This document shows, one piece after another, positions 34,111 to 42,723 of a stretch of DNA of 64,000 nucleotides. The number at the start of each line of letters is the position of its first letter. The first letter of the stretch is position 1. This DNA is from Bacteroidota bacterium (GTDB taxonomy: Bacteria > Bacteroidota > Bacteroidia > Bacteroidales > Dysgonomonadaceae): positions 124,001 through 188,000 of the forward strand of contig JAEZGN010000008.1 in NCBI GenBank assembly GCA_023437305.1. The letters run 5' to 3'. The notes below the pieces were generated by a model that was not told the DNA's origin, did not search any database, and was given only the letters and a program-made list of their open reading frames with translations. Both the position numbers and the translations under genes were made by a program.

Positions 34111-34584
34111 ATGGAGCAAGAGAAGAAAAAAAGAGAAGAAAATATAATTTCTATTTTTATGAAAAATATAACCAAGCTAAGAGAGAAATTTCTTATATCA
34201 ATGTGTATCTTAACAACGATATATTGTTTGTTTTTTTATGAATTGATTGAATCTTCTTGTCTTTCTACCATAATGTATACTTTAACTGGATTATGGATAT
34301 TGCTAATTGTTATTTCTGTTTTTGAATTAATTGGGTTTTTAGTTTCTAAAAAGAGAACGAGGGAAAAGCTATATTATCAGTCTGATGGATTTGTGAGCTT
34401 TATATGTATATATTCTCAAATAATTGTAAGCTATTGTTTTTATATATACTTCTTTATATATTTTATATTTGATTTATACAAAGATGATATAATCTTCAAT
34501 TATATATTACTTATAATATTGGGGGTGTTTATTGGATATAAGATAGCTTTTAAATCTTTCATATACTTAGAGAAAAGAAAATAG
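34111..34584 (+). CDS. multi-pass membrane protein, orphan immunity candidate 4
   Basis: 157 aa, a charged N terminus (K-K-K-R-E-E) and four hydrophobic segments (about 28-44, 53-76, 93-118 and 126-144). It resembles the two consecutive small ORFs at 2778-3174, which look like a split version of the same protein. No toxin gene precedes it. It is therefore probably an orphan immunity gene kept for protection against a kin toxin like the RHS tip at 2-2764. It lies between repeats R5 and R6. Confidence 0.6.
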   Translation: MEQEKKKREENIISIFMKNITKLREKFLISMCILTTIYCLFFYELIESSCLSTIMYTLTGLWILLIVISVFELIGFLVSKKRTREKLYYQSDGFVSFICIYSQIIVSYCFYIYFFIYFIFDLYKDDIIFNYILLIILGVFIGYKIAFKSFIYLEKRK

Positions 34585-34614
34585 ATGTATTATTTTTCAA
34601 GAGTTTTCTCCGTC

Positions 34615-34702
34615 CTTTTGGATTTATAATCCGAAAATGAATAGAGCTAGTATTTATAATCCACTATAAATCAAATTTGCCAGTGTTATTATTGATAGGA
34701 TT
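34615..34702 (+). repeat. array repeat copy R6 (hairpins A and B, last copy)
   Basis: A: 34615-34637. B: 34673-34702, diverged, but most changes leave G-U pairs in plus-strand RNA. No block C. It marks the end of the array; the next gene is the mlaE-like housekeeping gene. Confidence 0.65.
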
Positions 34703-34800
34703 GATTTTCTATAACTCATAAGATAAGTGAAAATTTTGTCAAAAAATGTTCTCTAAATACATTCCATTCGATTGAAATCTGAGAATTATACAAAAAAATG

Positions 34801-34808
34801 TATCTTTG
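34801..34808 (+). promoter_or_regulatory. -7 box TATCTTTG upstream of the mlaE-like gene
   Basis: A full match to TAnnTTTG, 32 bp before the ATG at 34840. A -33 TTTG at normal spacing is not clear. Confidence 0.6.
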
Positions 34809-34839
34809 TTCATGTTTATAAATCACTGAAAAAACAAAT

Positions 34840-35589
34840 ATGTTTATAATTTCTCTTTTAGATAAACTTGGGCACTACGCACTCCTCATGCAAAAGGTTT
34901 TCACCAAACCTCAGAAATGGAGTGTTTTTCTTCGTCAGTATCTAGCCGAAATAAGCAAATTAGGAGTAAACTCAATTTGGATTGTAATAATAATCTCCTT
35001 TTTCATCGGTGCTGTTATTGTGGTGCAAATAAAGTTGAATATCGACTCACCATTTATGCCACGTTATACAGTGGGTTATGTATCCAGAGAGATACTTATC
35101 TTGGAATTCTCGTCGACGATTATGTGTCTTATCTTGGCAGGAAAGGTCGGATCTAATATCGCATCCGAAATAGGGACAATGCAAGTTACAGAGCAAATTG
35201 ATGCATTGGAAATAATGGGTGTAAATTCTGCCAATTATATCATTCTGCCTAAAGTAATAGCTTTGATGACTTTCGTTCCGGTATTAGTTGTTCTCAGTAT
35301 GTTTTTTGGAGTAATAGGAGGATATGCTGTCTGTGTAATAGGACAAGTAATGCCTGCCGATACATTTCAGTATGGGCTTCAATTCTACTTCAAAGAGTTC
35401 TATGTATGGTATGCCATTGTGAAAACTATAGTATTTGCCTTCATTATGTCTACAGTTGCTTCTTACTATGGTTATTCAGCACGGGGCGGCTCATTAGATG
35501 TTGGTAAAGCCAGTACCGATTCGGTGGTTATGAGTAGTATCCTTATCCTTATTGCAGACTTATTACTCACTCAATTGATGATGTCATGA
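34840..35589 (+). CDS. mlaE: MlaE-like ABC permease (YrbE family)
   Basis: 249 aa, the usual MlaE length, with five to six hydrophobic segments. The family motifs V-G-S-N-I-A-S-E-I-G-T-M and Q-I-D-A-L-E-I-M-G-V lie around residues 105-135. MlaE is the inner-membrane permease of the phospholipid transport system that keeps outer-membrane asymmetry. It overlaps the ATPase gene by 4 bp. The MCE-domain partner (MlaD) is not in the window and must be elsewhere. Confidence 0.92.
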   Translation: MFIISLLDKLGHYALLMQKVFTKPQKWSVFLRQYLAEISKLGVNSIWIVIIISFFIGAVIVVQIKLNIDSPFMPRYTVGYVSREILILEFSSTIMCLILAGKVGSNIASEIGTMQVTEQIDALEIMGVNSANYIILPKVIALMTFVPVLVVLSMFFGVIGGYAVCVIGQVMPADTFQYGLQFYFKEFYVWYAIVKTIVFAFIMSTVASYYGYSARGGSLDVGKASTDSVVMSSILILIADLLLTQLMMS

Positions 35590-36359
35590 TAGAAGTAAAG
35601 AACTTATATAAATCATTTGATGAACGAGAAGTTCTGAAGGATATAAATATTCTTTTTGAAGCAGGAAAAACCAATCTTATCATTGGGCGAAGCGGTTCAG
35701 GGAAAACTGTTCTTCTTAAGAATCTGGTAGGCTTGATGCGTCCTTCAAGTGGGCAGATATTATACGATGGTCGTGATCTTACTAAAATGAGTCTCAGCGA
35801 AATGAAAGATTTGCGTCAAGAAATGGGTATGATTTTTCAAGGATCTGCACTATTTGACTCCATGACTGTTTTCGAAAATGTTAATTTCCCATTGATGATG
35901 TTCTCTTCGATGACTAGGATAGAGCAGGAAAAACGGACAAAATTTTGCCTCGAGAGAGTAAATCTTGGAGATGCTGGTCACCTATATCCATCAGAGATTA
36001 GTGGAGGTATGATGAAACGTTCGGCCATAGCTCGTGCCATAGCTCTCAATCCAAAATACTTGTTTTGCGATGAGCCAAACTCCGGACTTGACCCTCAAAC
36101 ATCACTGGTAATAGACGATTTGATTCACGATATCACAAAAGAGTATGATATTACGACCGTTATCAACACTCACGATATGAACTCAGTAATGGGTATTGGC
36201 GAACGAATCAATTTTATAAAAGAAGGCGAACTAGAGTGGCAAGGCTCGAGCAAAGATGTGATGTCTTCTACAAATGAAGATTTTAATGACTTTGTTTTTG
36301 CCTCCGACTTATTTAAAAAAGTTAAAGCTGCCGAAAACGAAGGAATAAAGTTAACTTAA
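35586..36359 (+). CDS. mlaF: MlaF-like ABC ATPase
   Basis: 257 aa. Walker A G-R-S-G-S-G-K-T (about 34-41), signature I-S-G-G-M-M-K-R, Walker B F-C-D-E-P. The signature with two Met is typical of the Mla/organic-solvent resistance ATPases. It powers the MlaE permease. The ATG lies within the mlaE stop region (4-bp overlap). Confidence 0.92.
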   Translation: MIEVKNLYKSFDEREVLKDINILFEAGKTNLIIGRSGSGKTVLLKNLVGLMRPSSGQILYDGRDLTKMSLSEMKDLRQEMGMIFQGSALFDSMTVFENVNFPLMMFSSMTRIEQEKRTKFCLERVNLGDAGHLYPSEISGGMMKRSAIARAIALNPKYLFCDEPNSGLDPQTSLVIDDLIHDITKEYDITTVINTHDMNSVMGIGERINFIKEGELEWQGSSKDVMSSTNEDFNDFVFASDLFKKVKAAENEGIKLT

Positions 36360-36373
36360 TCCATTTTAATTTA

Positions 36374-37138
36374 ATGAAAGTAATATCATATAATGTAAAC
36401 GGCATACGTGCCGCCGTAAATAAAGGTCTTTATCAATGGATTGAACAAGAGTCTCCTGATATTTTATGCTTGCAGGAAATAAAGGCTACGGAAGATCAGA
36501 TCGATGTATTGACTATTCAATCATTGGGGTATAATTACTATTTTCATCCTGCCGAAAAAAAAGGGTATAGCGGAGTTGGTATCTTGACCAAGCGTATGCC
36601 TGATGTGGTGAAAATAGGAATGGGTATCCCTGACTATGACAGAGAAGGACGTGTATTGCGTGCCGACTATGGAGATGTTACTGTCATTTGTGTTTATATA
36701 CCCTCCGGTACAATGGGGGATATTCGTCAGGATATAAAAATGAAATTTCTGGCTGATTTTACACATTTTATAAACGATTTACGTAAAGAAAGACCCGAAC
36801 TCCTTATTTGCGGAGATTATAATATCTGCCATAAACCTATTGATATAAATCATCCTGAACGTCATACCAAAAGTTCCGGTTTCTTGCCTGAAGAACGTCA
36901 ATGGTTTGACGAGTTTATCGATACCGGACTGATTGATACTTTTCGTGTGTACGACCAAAGCCCCGAGAAGTATAGTTGGTGGAGCTATAGGGCAGGAGCT
37001 AGAGCTAAAAATTTAGGATGGCGTATAGACTATCATATTATTTCGGAAGAGGCCCGACCACGACTCAATAATGCTGCAATCCTTAGTGAAATAAACTTTT
37101 CGGACCACTGTCCTGTTTTAGTAGAAATGAGTTTCTAA
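36374..37138 (+). CDS. xth: exodeoxyribonuclease III (AP endonuclease)
   Basis: 254 aa, normal for ExoIII/ExoA. Motifs: Q-E-I-K near residue 36 (metal-binding Glu), G-D-Y-N-I (the Asp-Asn catalytic pair), and the C-terminal S-D-H-C-P-V. It cuts DNA at abasic sites in base excision repair and trims 3' ends. It follows mlaF by 14 bp and probably shares its transcript, which ends at the hairpin at 37235-37259. Confidence 0.93.
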   Translation: MKVISYNVNGIRAAVNKGLYQWIEQESPDILCLQEIKATEDQIDVLTIQSLGYNYYFHPAEKKGYSGVGILTKRMPDVVKIGMGIPDYDREGRVLRADYGDVTVICVYIPSGTMGDIRQDIKMKFLADFTHFINDLRKERPELLICGDYNICHKPIDINHPERHTKSSGFLPEERQWFDEFIDTGLIDTFRVYDQSPEKYSWWSYRAGARAKNLGWRIDYHIISEEARPRLNNAAILSEINFSDHCPVLVEMSF

Positions 37139-37234
37139 AAATAGAAACCTTAATCATTTATGATCTAGCAAGTATTAGTTTGTTTAATAGTTTGATTTAT
37201 TAAAGATAAAATCTTATAGATTTAATAAATAACT

Positions 37235-37259
37235 AATAGCCTGTTAAAAACGGGCTATT
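37235..37259 (+). terminator. rho-independent terminator after exoIII
   Basis: AATAGCCTG (37235-37243) pairs with CGGGCTATT (37251-37259), including one G-U pair, followed by a T-rich run. Confidence 0.85.
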
Positions 37260-37275
37260 TTTGTGTTTTATTTAC

Positions 37276-37283
37276 TATTTTTG
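37276..37283 (+). promoter_or_regulatory. -7 box TATTTTTG upstream of sufC
   Basis: A match to TAnnTTTG, about 100 bp before sufC, directly after the exoIII terminator. It implies that sufCDS has its own promoter, and therefore that sufB is not co-transcribed from upstream. Confidence 0.5.
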
Positions 37284-37381
37284 CATTCGAAAGTCATAGC
37301 GACTTGAACATATATCAGATCTTAGTGTTAAATGGATAGTTGTAAACTAAGATTTTTATTTTAAACAACATATAAATAATA

Positions 37382-38143
37382 ATGGCGAATTTATTAAACA
37401 TAAAGAACTTACATGCCAATGTTGAAGGCAAAGAGATATTAAGGGGGTTAGACCTTGTTGTAAAAGAAGGTGAAATTCATGCAATAATGGGACCTAATGG
37501 TGCCGGAAAAAGTACCCTTGCTTCGGTTTTGGTAGGTAACCCTAACTTTGAGGTAACAGAAGGCGAAGTAACTTTCAGAGAACATGATCTTTTGGAAATG
37601 GATCCCGAAGATAGAGCTCGCGAAGGATTATTTCTCAGTTTTCAGTATCCTGTAGAAATACCCGGAGTAAGTATGACCAACTTTATACGTGCTTCCTTAA
37701 ACGAAATCCGTAAACATAAAGGAGAGGAACCTATCTCAGCTTCAGACTTTTTGAAAATGATGCGTGAAAAGCGAGAATTAGTTGAACTTGACAAAGATCT
37801 TGCGGGACGCTCGGTGAACGAAGGATTTTCGGGAGGGGAGAAAAAACGTAACGAGATTTTCCAAATGGCTATGCTCGAACCCAAATTGGCAATACTAGAT
37901 GAGACAGACTCAGGGCTTGATATCGATGCCTTGCGTATTGTTGCAGCCGGTGTAAACAAATTAAGGAGCAAGGATAATGCTACAGTGGTTATCACCCACT
38001 ATCAACGTTTGCTGGACTATATCAAGCCTGACTATGTACACGTATTATACAAAGGACGTATAGTAAAAAGCGCAGGAGCTGAATTGGCTCTAGAGTTGGA
38101 AGAAAGAGGATACGATTGGATTATTAAAGATTTTGAAGAATGA
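37382..38143 (+). CDS. sufC: SufC Fe-S assembly ATPase
   Basis: 253 aa, standard length. Walker A G-P-N-G-A-G-K-S-T at about 36-44, the SufC-type signature F-S-G-G-E-K-K-R-N-E and L-D-E-T-D-S-G-L-D. SufC drives the SufBCD scaffold that builds Fe-S clusters. It overlaps sufD by 4 bp. Confidence 0.96.
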   Translation: MANLLNIKNLHANVEGKEILRGLDLVVKEGEIHAIMGPNGAGKSTLASVLVGNPNFEVTEGEVTFREHDLLEMDPEDRAREGLFLSFQYPVEIPGVSMTNFIRASLNEIRKHKGEEPISASDFLKMMREKRELVELDKDLAGRSVNEGFSGGEKKRNEIFQMAMLEPKLAILDETDSGLDIDALRIVAAGVNKLRSKDNATVVITHYQRLLDYIKPDYVHVLYKGRIVKSAGAELALELEERGYDWIIKDFEE

Positions 38144-39480
38144 TAGAAAATCAATATATAGACATATTCACCCAGTATAGAGATAAGATTGATGCAAAGT
38201 CTATATCAGGGATGAATGGTCTTCGAGATAAAGCACTAAATATTTTTAAAGATCAGGGATTCCCTACCAAGAAAATGGAGGATTATCTCTATCTTGACGT
38301 AGCTGCCGAGTTTTTGCCTGACTTTGCACTTAATATTAACCGGTTGCCATTCACAGGGAACCCATACGTTGCCTTTAGGTGTGAAATTCCTAATTTGACT
38401 ACAAATCTTTACTTTGTTCTCAATGATATATTTCATGAAGAACATAAGCCAAAGGTGAATTATCCAAGCGGGGTATTTGTTGGTAGTTTCAAGCATTTTG
38501 CAGAAGAAAAGCCTGAGGTTTTTTCTAAATATTATGGGCAGATAGCAGACATGGATAATAACGGAATTGTTGCATTCAATACAATGTTTGCACAAGACGG
38601 TTTTGTTATTTATGTGCCTAAGGGAGTTATCGTAGAAGAGCCTATTCAGTTGATAAACATATTGAAGAGTGAATTTAATAGTCTTGTCAATCGTCGTATT
38701 CTGATTATAGCCGAGGATGATGCTCAGGTGAAATTACTTATTTGTGATCATACTGTGGATGAGTCTCAGTTTTTAGCAACACAGGTTACAGAAATATTTG
38801 CGGGACGTAATGCCCTTATCGATTATTACGACTTGGAAGAAAACTCAGACAAAGTTACTCGTTTGACAAATACGTTTGTTCATCAGCTTGAAGCATCAAA
38901 TGTATTGATCAATAATATGACTTTCAATACGGGCGTTAGCCGCAATAACTATAATGTAAAACTATCCGGACAGCATGCCGAAGCTTATGTATGTGGTATG
39001 GTTATAGCGGATAAGCATCAGTATGTAGATAATTTTGCTTTTCTCGATCATCTTGTGCCACATTGCACGAGTACGCAGTTGTTCAAATATGTGCTTCAAG
39101 ATGAGGCTACAGGCGCTTTTTGTGGACGTATACGGGTTGAAAAAGATGCACAGAAAACTTTGGCATATCAGTCGAATAATAACTTATGTATTTCTCCAAA
39201 TGCTCACATGTACTCCAAGCCGCAGTTGGAGATTTATGCAGACGATGTGAAATGCTCACACGGATTAACTACAGGACAGTTAGATGAAGAGGCTTTATTT
39301 TATCTTCGCTCTCGTGGTCTATCTAAGGAATCTGCTCGTTTGATGCTAATGCAAGCTTTTGCTGCGGGAGTATTGGAACATGTTCGTATCGATCGTCTGA
39401 AAGAAAGACTACTGGATTTGGTCGAAAAACGTTTCAAAGGAGAATCTGCTCGTTGCGGAAATTGTGCAGTATGTAAATGA
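38140..39480 (+). CDS. sufD: SufD Fe-S assembly scaffold protein
   Basis: 446 aa, the length of SufD and not of SufB (about 480 aa). The SufBD beta-helix core with R-N-A-L-I-D-Y and the late D-D-V-K-C-S-H-G motif (His of SufD) near residue 370 is present. The C terminus R-C-G-N-C-A-V-C-K has three Cys that could bind metal. It overlaps sufC by 4 bp and is followed by sufS after a 70-bp gap. Confidence 0.93.
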   Translation: MIENQYIDIFTQYRDKIDAKSISGMNGLRDKALNIFKDQGFPTKKMEDYLYLDVAAEFLPDFALNINRLPFTGNPYVAFRCEIPNLTTNLYFVLNDIFHEEHKPKVNYPSGVFVGSFKHFAEEKPEVFSKYYGQIADMDNNGIVAFNTMFAQDGFVIYVPKGVIVEEPIQLINILKSEFNSLVNRRILIIAEDDAQVKLLICDHTVDESQFLATQVTEIFAGRNALIDYYDLEENSDKVTRLTNTFVHQLEASNVLINNMTFNTGVSRNNYNVKLSGQHAEAYVCGMVIADKHQYVDNFAFLDHLVPHCTSTQLFKYVLQDEATGAFCGRIRVEKDAQKTLAYQSNNNLCISPNAHMYSKPQLEIYADDVKCSHGLTTGQLDEEALFYLRSRGLSKESARLMLMQAFAAGVLEHVRIDRLKERLLDLVEKRFKGESARCGNCAVCK

Positions 39481-39550
39481 TAAATGAAACATGGTTTTCG
39501 GTTGCAGAATCTGATTATGCTGCTAACTGCTGACTGTTGACAGTGAAAAA

Positions 39551-40765
39551 ATGAATATAGAAGAAATAAGATCAGATTTTCCTATTTTATCTACTACGGT
39601 TTATGGTAAACCTCTTATTTATCTGGATAATGGGGCTACTACCGAAAAACCAAGATGTGTGGTAGAGGAAATGACGAAAATATATTACACCACGAACGCC
39701 AATGTGCATCGTGGTGTACATTATTTAAGCCAGCAAGCTACAGACCTGGCTGAAGAATCGAGAGTGGTGGTGCAGCAATTCATCAATGCTAAACATAGTC
39801 ACGAGATTATTTTCACAAGAGGTACTACTGAGTCGATAAATCTAGTTGCTCATAGTTTCTGTCGCCAATTTTGCAATGAAGGTGACGAAATTATTATTTC
39901 GGCAATGGAACATCATGCCAATATTGTATCGTGGCAATTGCAAGAGCCAATACGCGGAATCAAGCTTAAAGTAATTCCTATCAATGATAAGGGGGAATTG
40001 ATGTTGGAGGAAATGGAGAAACTTATTTCGCCCAAAACACGTCTGATATCGGTTACACATGTCTCTAATGTATTGGGTACTGTAAATCCTGTTGATCAAA
40101 TAGCAGAAATTGCTCACAAACATAATATTCCTGTGCTGATAGATGCAGCTCAGTCGGTTCAGCATATGACGCTGGATGTACAAAAGCTGGACTGTGATTT
40201 TCTTGTTTTCTCAGGACATAAGGTTTATGGCCCGAATGGAGTAGGTGTCTTGTATGGTAAAGAAAAATGGCTGAATCAGATGCCGCCTTATCAGGGTGGG
40301 GGTGAAATGATAAAAACGGTTTCCTTTAAAGAGACCACATTCAACGAGTTACCATTTAAGTTTGAGGCCGGAACCCCTGATTATCCGGGAGTGATAGCGT
40401 TGGCTACAGCATTGAAATACATAAAAAATATTGGGCTTGACTCAATAAAAGCATACGAAGATGAGTTATTAAGATATTGTACTGATGAATTACTGAAATT
40501 AGAAGGTTTACGAATATATGGAACTTCGGATAAGAAAAGTAGCGTAATCTCGTTTCTGGTAGATAATATTCATCATTATGATATGGGAATGCTTTTAGAT
40601 AAAATGGGAATAGCCGTTCGTACTGGGCATCACTGTGCTCAACCTCTTATGGATGAGTTGGGTATAGACGGTACGGTGAGAGCATCATTGGCATTCTACA
40701 ATACAAAAGAAGAGATTGATCAGTTGGTAATAGGGGTAAAAAAGGTTGCTTCGATGTTTCGCTAA
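39551..40765 (+). CDS. sufS: SufS cysteine desulfurase
   Basis: 404 aa, class V PLP enzyme. The PLP Lys is in S-G-H-K-V-Y-G-P and the active Cys in R-T-G-H-H-C-A-Q-P near residue 362. It takes sulfur from cysteine for the SufBCD scaffold. No SufE or SufU is adjacent. Confidence 0.95.
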   Translation: MNIEEIRSDFPILSTTVYGKPLIYLDNGATTEKPRCVVEEMTKIYYTTNANVHRGVHYLSQQATDLAEESRVVVQQFINAKHSHEIIFTRGTTESINLVAHSFCRQFCNEGDEIIISAMEHHANIVSWQLQEPIRGIKLKVIPINDKGELMLEEMEKLISPKTRLISVTHVSNVLGTVNPVDQIAEIAHKHNIPVLIDAAQSVQHMTLDVQKLDCDFLVFSGHKVYGPNGVGVLYGKEKWLNQMPPYQGGGEMIKTVSFKETTFNELPFKFEAGTPDYPGVIALATALKYIKNIGLDSIKAYEDELLRYCTDELLKLEGLRIYGTSDKKSSVISFLVDNIHHYDMGMLLDKMGIAVRTGHHCAQPLMDELGIDGTVRASLAFYNTKEEIDQLVIGVKKVASMFR

Positions 40766-40830
40766 ACTGATCGTGAATCTCAAAAAAATATAATTGTAAA
40801 AGTTTATTTTTAAATTATAAAAGCTTTGTG

Positions 40831-40838
40831 TAAATTTG
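40831..40838 (+). promoter_or_regulatory. -7 box TAAATTTG upstream of bamD
   Basis: A match to TAnnTTTG, 20 bp before the chosen bamD ATG at 40859. Confidence 0.55.
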
Positions 40839-40858
40839 CAAACTAATTTTTGAGTAGA

Positions 40859-41713
40859 ATGAAGATACGAATCCTGTGTGCCTTATTATTAGCAATGCTG
40901 CTTGCATCATGCGGCGAATATAATAAAATATTGAAAAGCCGTGATGCCGAGTTAAAGTATGAATATGCTAAGAAATACTTCGATCAAAAGAAATATGGAA
41001 GAACAATCACCTTGCTAGATGAGATTTTATCTGCATATACAGGGTCTTCCAAAGAGCAGGAAATATTGTATCTGTTGGCTCAGTCCTATTTCTATGATAA
41101 AGATTATACAACAGCTACTCAATATTATACCCGATATTATAATAAATTTCCGAAGGGCGAATTTACCGAGTTGGCACGATTTAACTCTGCTTACGGATTG
41201 TATCTCGATTCTCCGGATGCGAGGTTAGACCAAACAAGTACCTATAAAGGAATTCAGGAATTTCAAAACTTTTTGGAATATTTTCCTCAAAGCGAAAAGG
41301 CGCCTGAAGCTCAGGATTTGATGTTTAAACTTCAAGAGAAGTTAGCATACAAAGAATTTCTTGCCGCACGCTTATATTACAACTTGGGTCTTTATAATAG
41401 AGAGAACTATTACGAATCTTGCGTAGTAACTGCACGTGAGGCTCTGAAATCTTATCCTTTCTCTGAATTTACGGAGGAATTCCAGATTTTGATTGTTAGA
41501 GCGAGATTTGAACAAGCCGTTTATAGTGTTGAAGAAAAGAAGCCTGTACGCTACAGAGATTTGATGGACGAACACTTCAATTATAAAAACATGTTCCCTA
41601 ACGGCAAGTACACCAAAGAAAGTGAACGTTACTATCGTGCAGCGTTAAAAGCATTAGGTCAGGAAGTAGATGATGCGACAAACGAAGCTGTTCAACAAGA
41701 GTTGAAGAAATAA
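40859..41713 (+). CDS. bamD: BamD outer-membrane assembly lipoprotein
   Basis: 284 aa from the ATG at 40859 (M-K-I-R-I-L-C); a TTG three codons upstream is not needed. The lipobox L-L-A-S-C puts the lipidated Cys at 18. Tetratricopeptide-type helices follow, including Y-F-D-Q-K-K-Y, L-A-Q-S-Y-F-Y and Y-P-F-S-E-F. BamD is the essential lipoprotein of the BAM complex that inserts outer-membrane beta-barrels. It heads a three-gene cluster with the omega-like and DUF4293 genes, an arrangement I know from other Bacteroidota. Confidence 0.92.
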   Translation: MKIRILCALLLAMLLASCGEYNKILKSRDAELKYEYAKKYFDQKKYGRTITLLDEILSAYTGSSKEQEILYLLAQSYFYDKDYTTATQYYTRYYNKFPKGEFTELARFNSAYGLYLDSPDARLDQTSTYKGIQEFQNFLEYFPQSEKAPEAQDLMFKLQEKLAYKEFLAARLYYNLGLYNRENYYESCVVTAREALKSYPFSEFTEEFQILIVRARFEQAVYSVEEKKPVRYRDLMDEHFNYKNMFPNGKYTKESERYYRAALKALGQEVDDATNEAVQQELKK

Positions 41714-41753
41714 ATAACTGAAAAAAACAATATAATTATATTTTAAAATCATT

Positions 41754-42086
41754 ATGGATTATAGAAAAACAAATGCAGCAAGCAATACCATTACCAGAGA
41801 TATGATGTCTTTGTCTGAAGACACCGGTAATGTATACGAAACTGTTAGAATTATCGCTAAGCGTTCTAACCAGATTTCTGTTGAGATGAAACAGGATTTG
41901 GATAAGAAACTACAGGAATTTGCTTCATATAACGATAATCTGGAAGAAGTTTTCGAAAACAGAGAACAAATAGAAATCTCTCGTTACTACGAAAAACTAC
42001 CAAAACCAACGCTTATCGCTGCACAGGAATATACAGAAGGTAAACTTTATTACAGAAACCCTAGTAAGGATAAAGATAATTTCTAA
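41754..42086 (+). CDS. RNA polymerase omega-like (Rpb6) protein
   Basis: 110 aa. The N-terminal half has the omega/Rpb6 pattern: N-V-Y-E-T-V-R-I-I-A-K-R-S-N-Q-I and then a charged helix. It is the form Bacteroidota use in place of a classical rpoZ, next to bamD. It helps assemble and stabilise the polymerase core. A 40-bp gap follows bamD and 6 bp separate it from the DUF4293 gene, so all three are probably one operon. Confidence 0.85.
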   Translation: MDYRKTNAASNTITRDMMSLSEDTGNVYETVRIIAKRSNQISVEMKQDLDKKLQEFASYNDNLEEVFENREQIEISRYYEKLPKPTLIAAQEYTEGKLYYRNPSKDKDNF

Positions 42087-42092
42087 TATAGA

Positions 42093-42554
42093 ATGATACA
42101 GCGTATACAGTCGATATTTCTCCTTCTTACAACGATATTGATGGGGGCTACTTTTGTGGTTCCATCGCTTGAAATAACGAGTGAAGGTCTTAAATTTTCA
42201 AGTATATTGTTTAATTCTTTGGGAATATTTGACAACTCAATATCTTATCATGCATGGGGAGCGGCTATCTTTTGTGCTCTCTCTGCTATCGTAGCTTTTC
42301 TAAATATATTTCTGTATAAGAAAAGAAAGTTACAAATAAAACTGGGATTATTTACAGCTTTGTTGATAGCTATATATTATGTGACTGCCGCATTTTATGT
42401 AAATGCATTCTTAGATAAGATTACCCCAGAATATTCCTTAAATATTCAACTTGGAATTATTTTCCCTGTATTAGCTCTGATCTTTGATTTACTTGCTGTT
42501 TCACGTATAAAGAAAGACGAAAAGCTTGTAAAATCTTTAGACCGCATACGATAA
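42093..42554 (+). CDS. DUF4293 four-pass membrane protein
   Basis: 153 aa with four hydrophobic segments (about 8-26, 46-70, 79-102 and 110-132). The start M-I-Q-R-I-Q-S-I-F-L-L and the conserved place after bamD and the omega-like gene identify DUF4293. Its function is unknown. Confidence 0.88.
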   Translation: MIQRIQSIFLLLTTILMGATFVVPSLEITSEGLKFSSILFNSLGIFDNSISYHAWGAAIFCALSAIVAFLNIFLYKKRKLQIKLGLFTALLIAIYYVTAAFYVNAFLDKITPEYSLNIQLGIIFPVLALIFDLLAVSRIKKDEKLVKSLDRIR

Positions 42555-42637
42555 GCTGTCATATTAGTTGATACAAATAATAGATGTTCGTTTCTTGGTA
42601 TCAGTAAGCGAATATAAGTAATATAAGAATTTTACAT

Positions 42638-42696
42638 TTGCACCCTTTTTCCTAAAGCCTCTAAAGCGTGGTATTTAAATAGGAAAAAGGGTGCAA
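42638..42696. promoter_or_regulatory. long inverted repeat between DUF4293 and the carbonic anhydrase gene
   Basis: A 17-nt arm (42638-42654: TTGCACCC, T5, CCTA) pairs perfectly with 42680-42696. The loop is 25 nt. The genes on both sides converge here, so it is probably a bidirectional terminator, though no long T tract follows on the plus side. Confidence 0.6.
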
Positions 42697-42723
42697 TGAT
42701 ATTATATTGTGCAGTCAAATTCC

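Noticed and set aside
27968..34702. CRISPR array formed by the regular repeats
   Set aside because: Repeats are about 90-230 nt, lie between genes 0.5-2 kb apart and have no spacers; they are intergenic structured elements.
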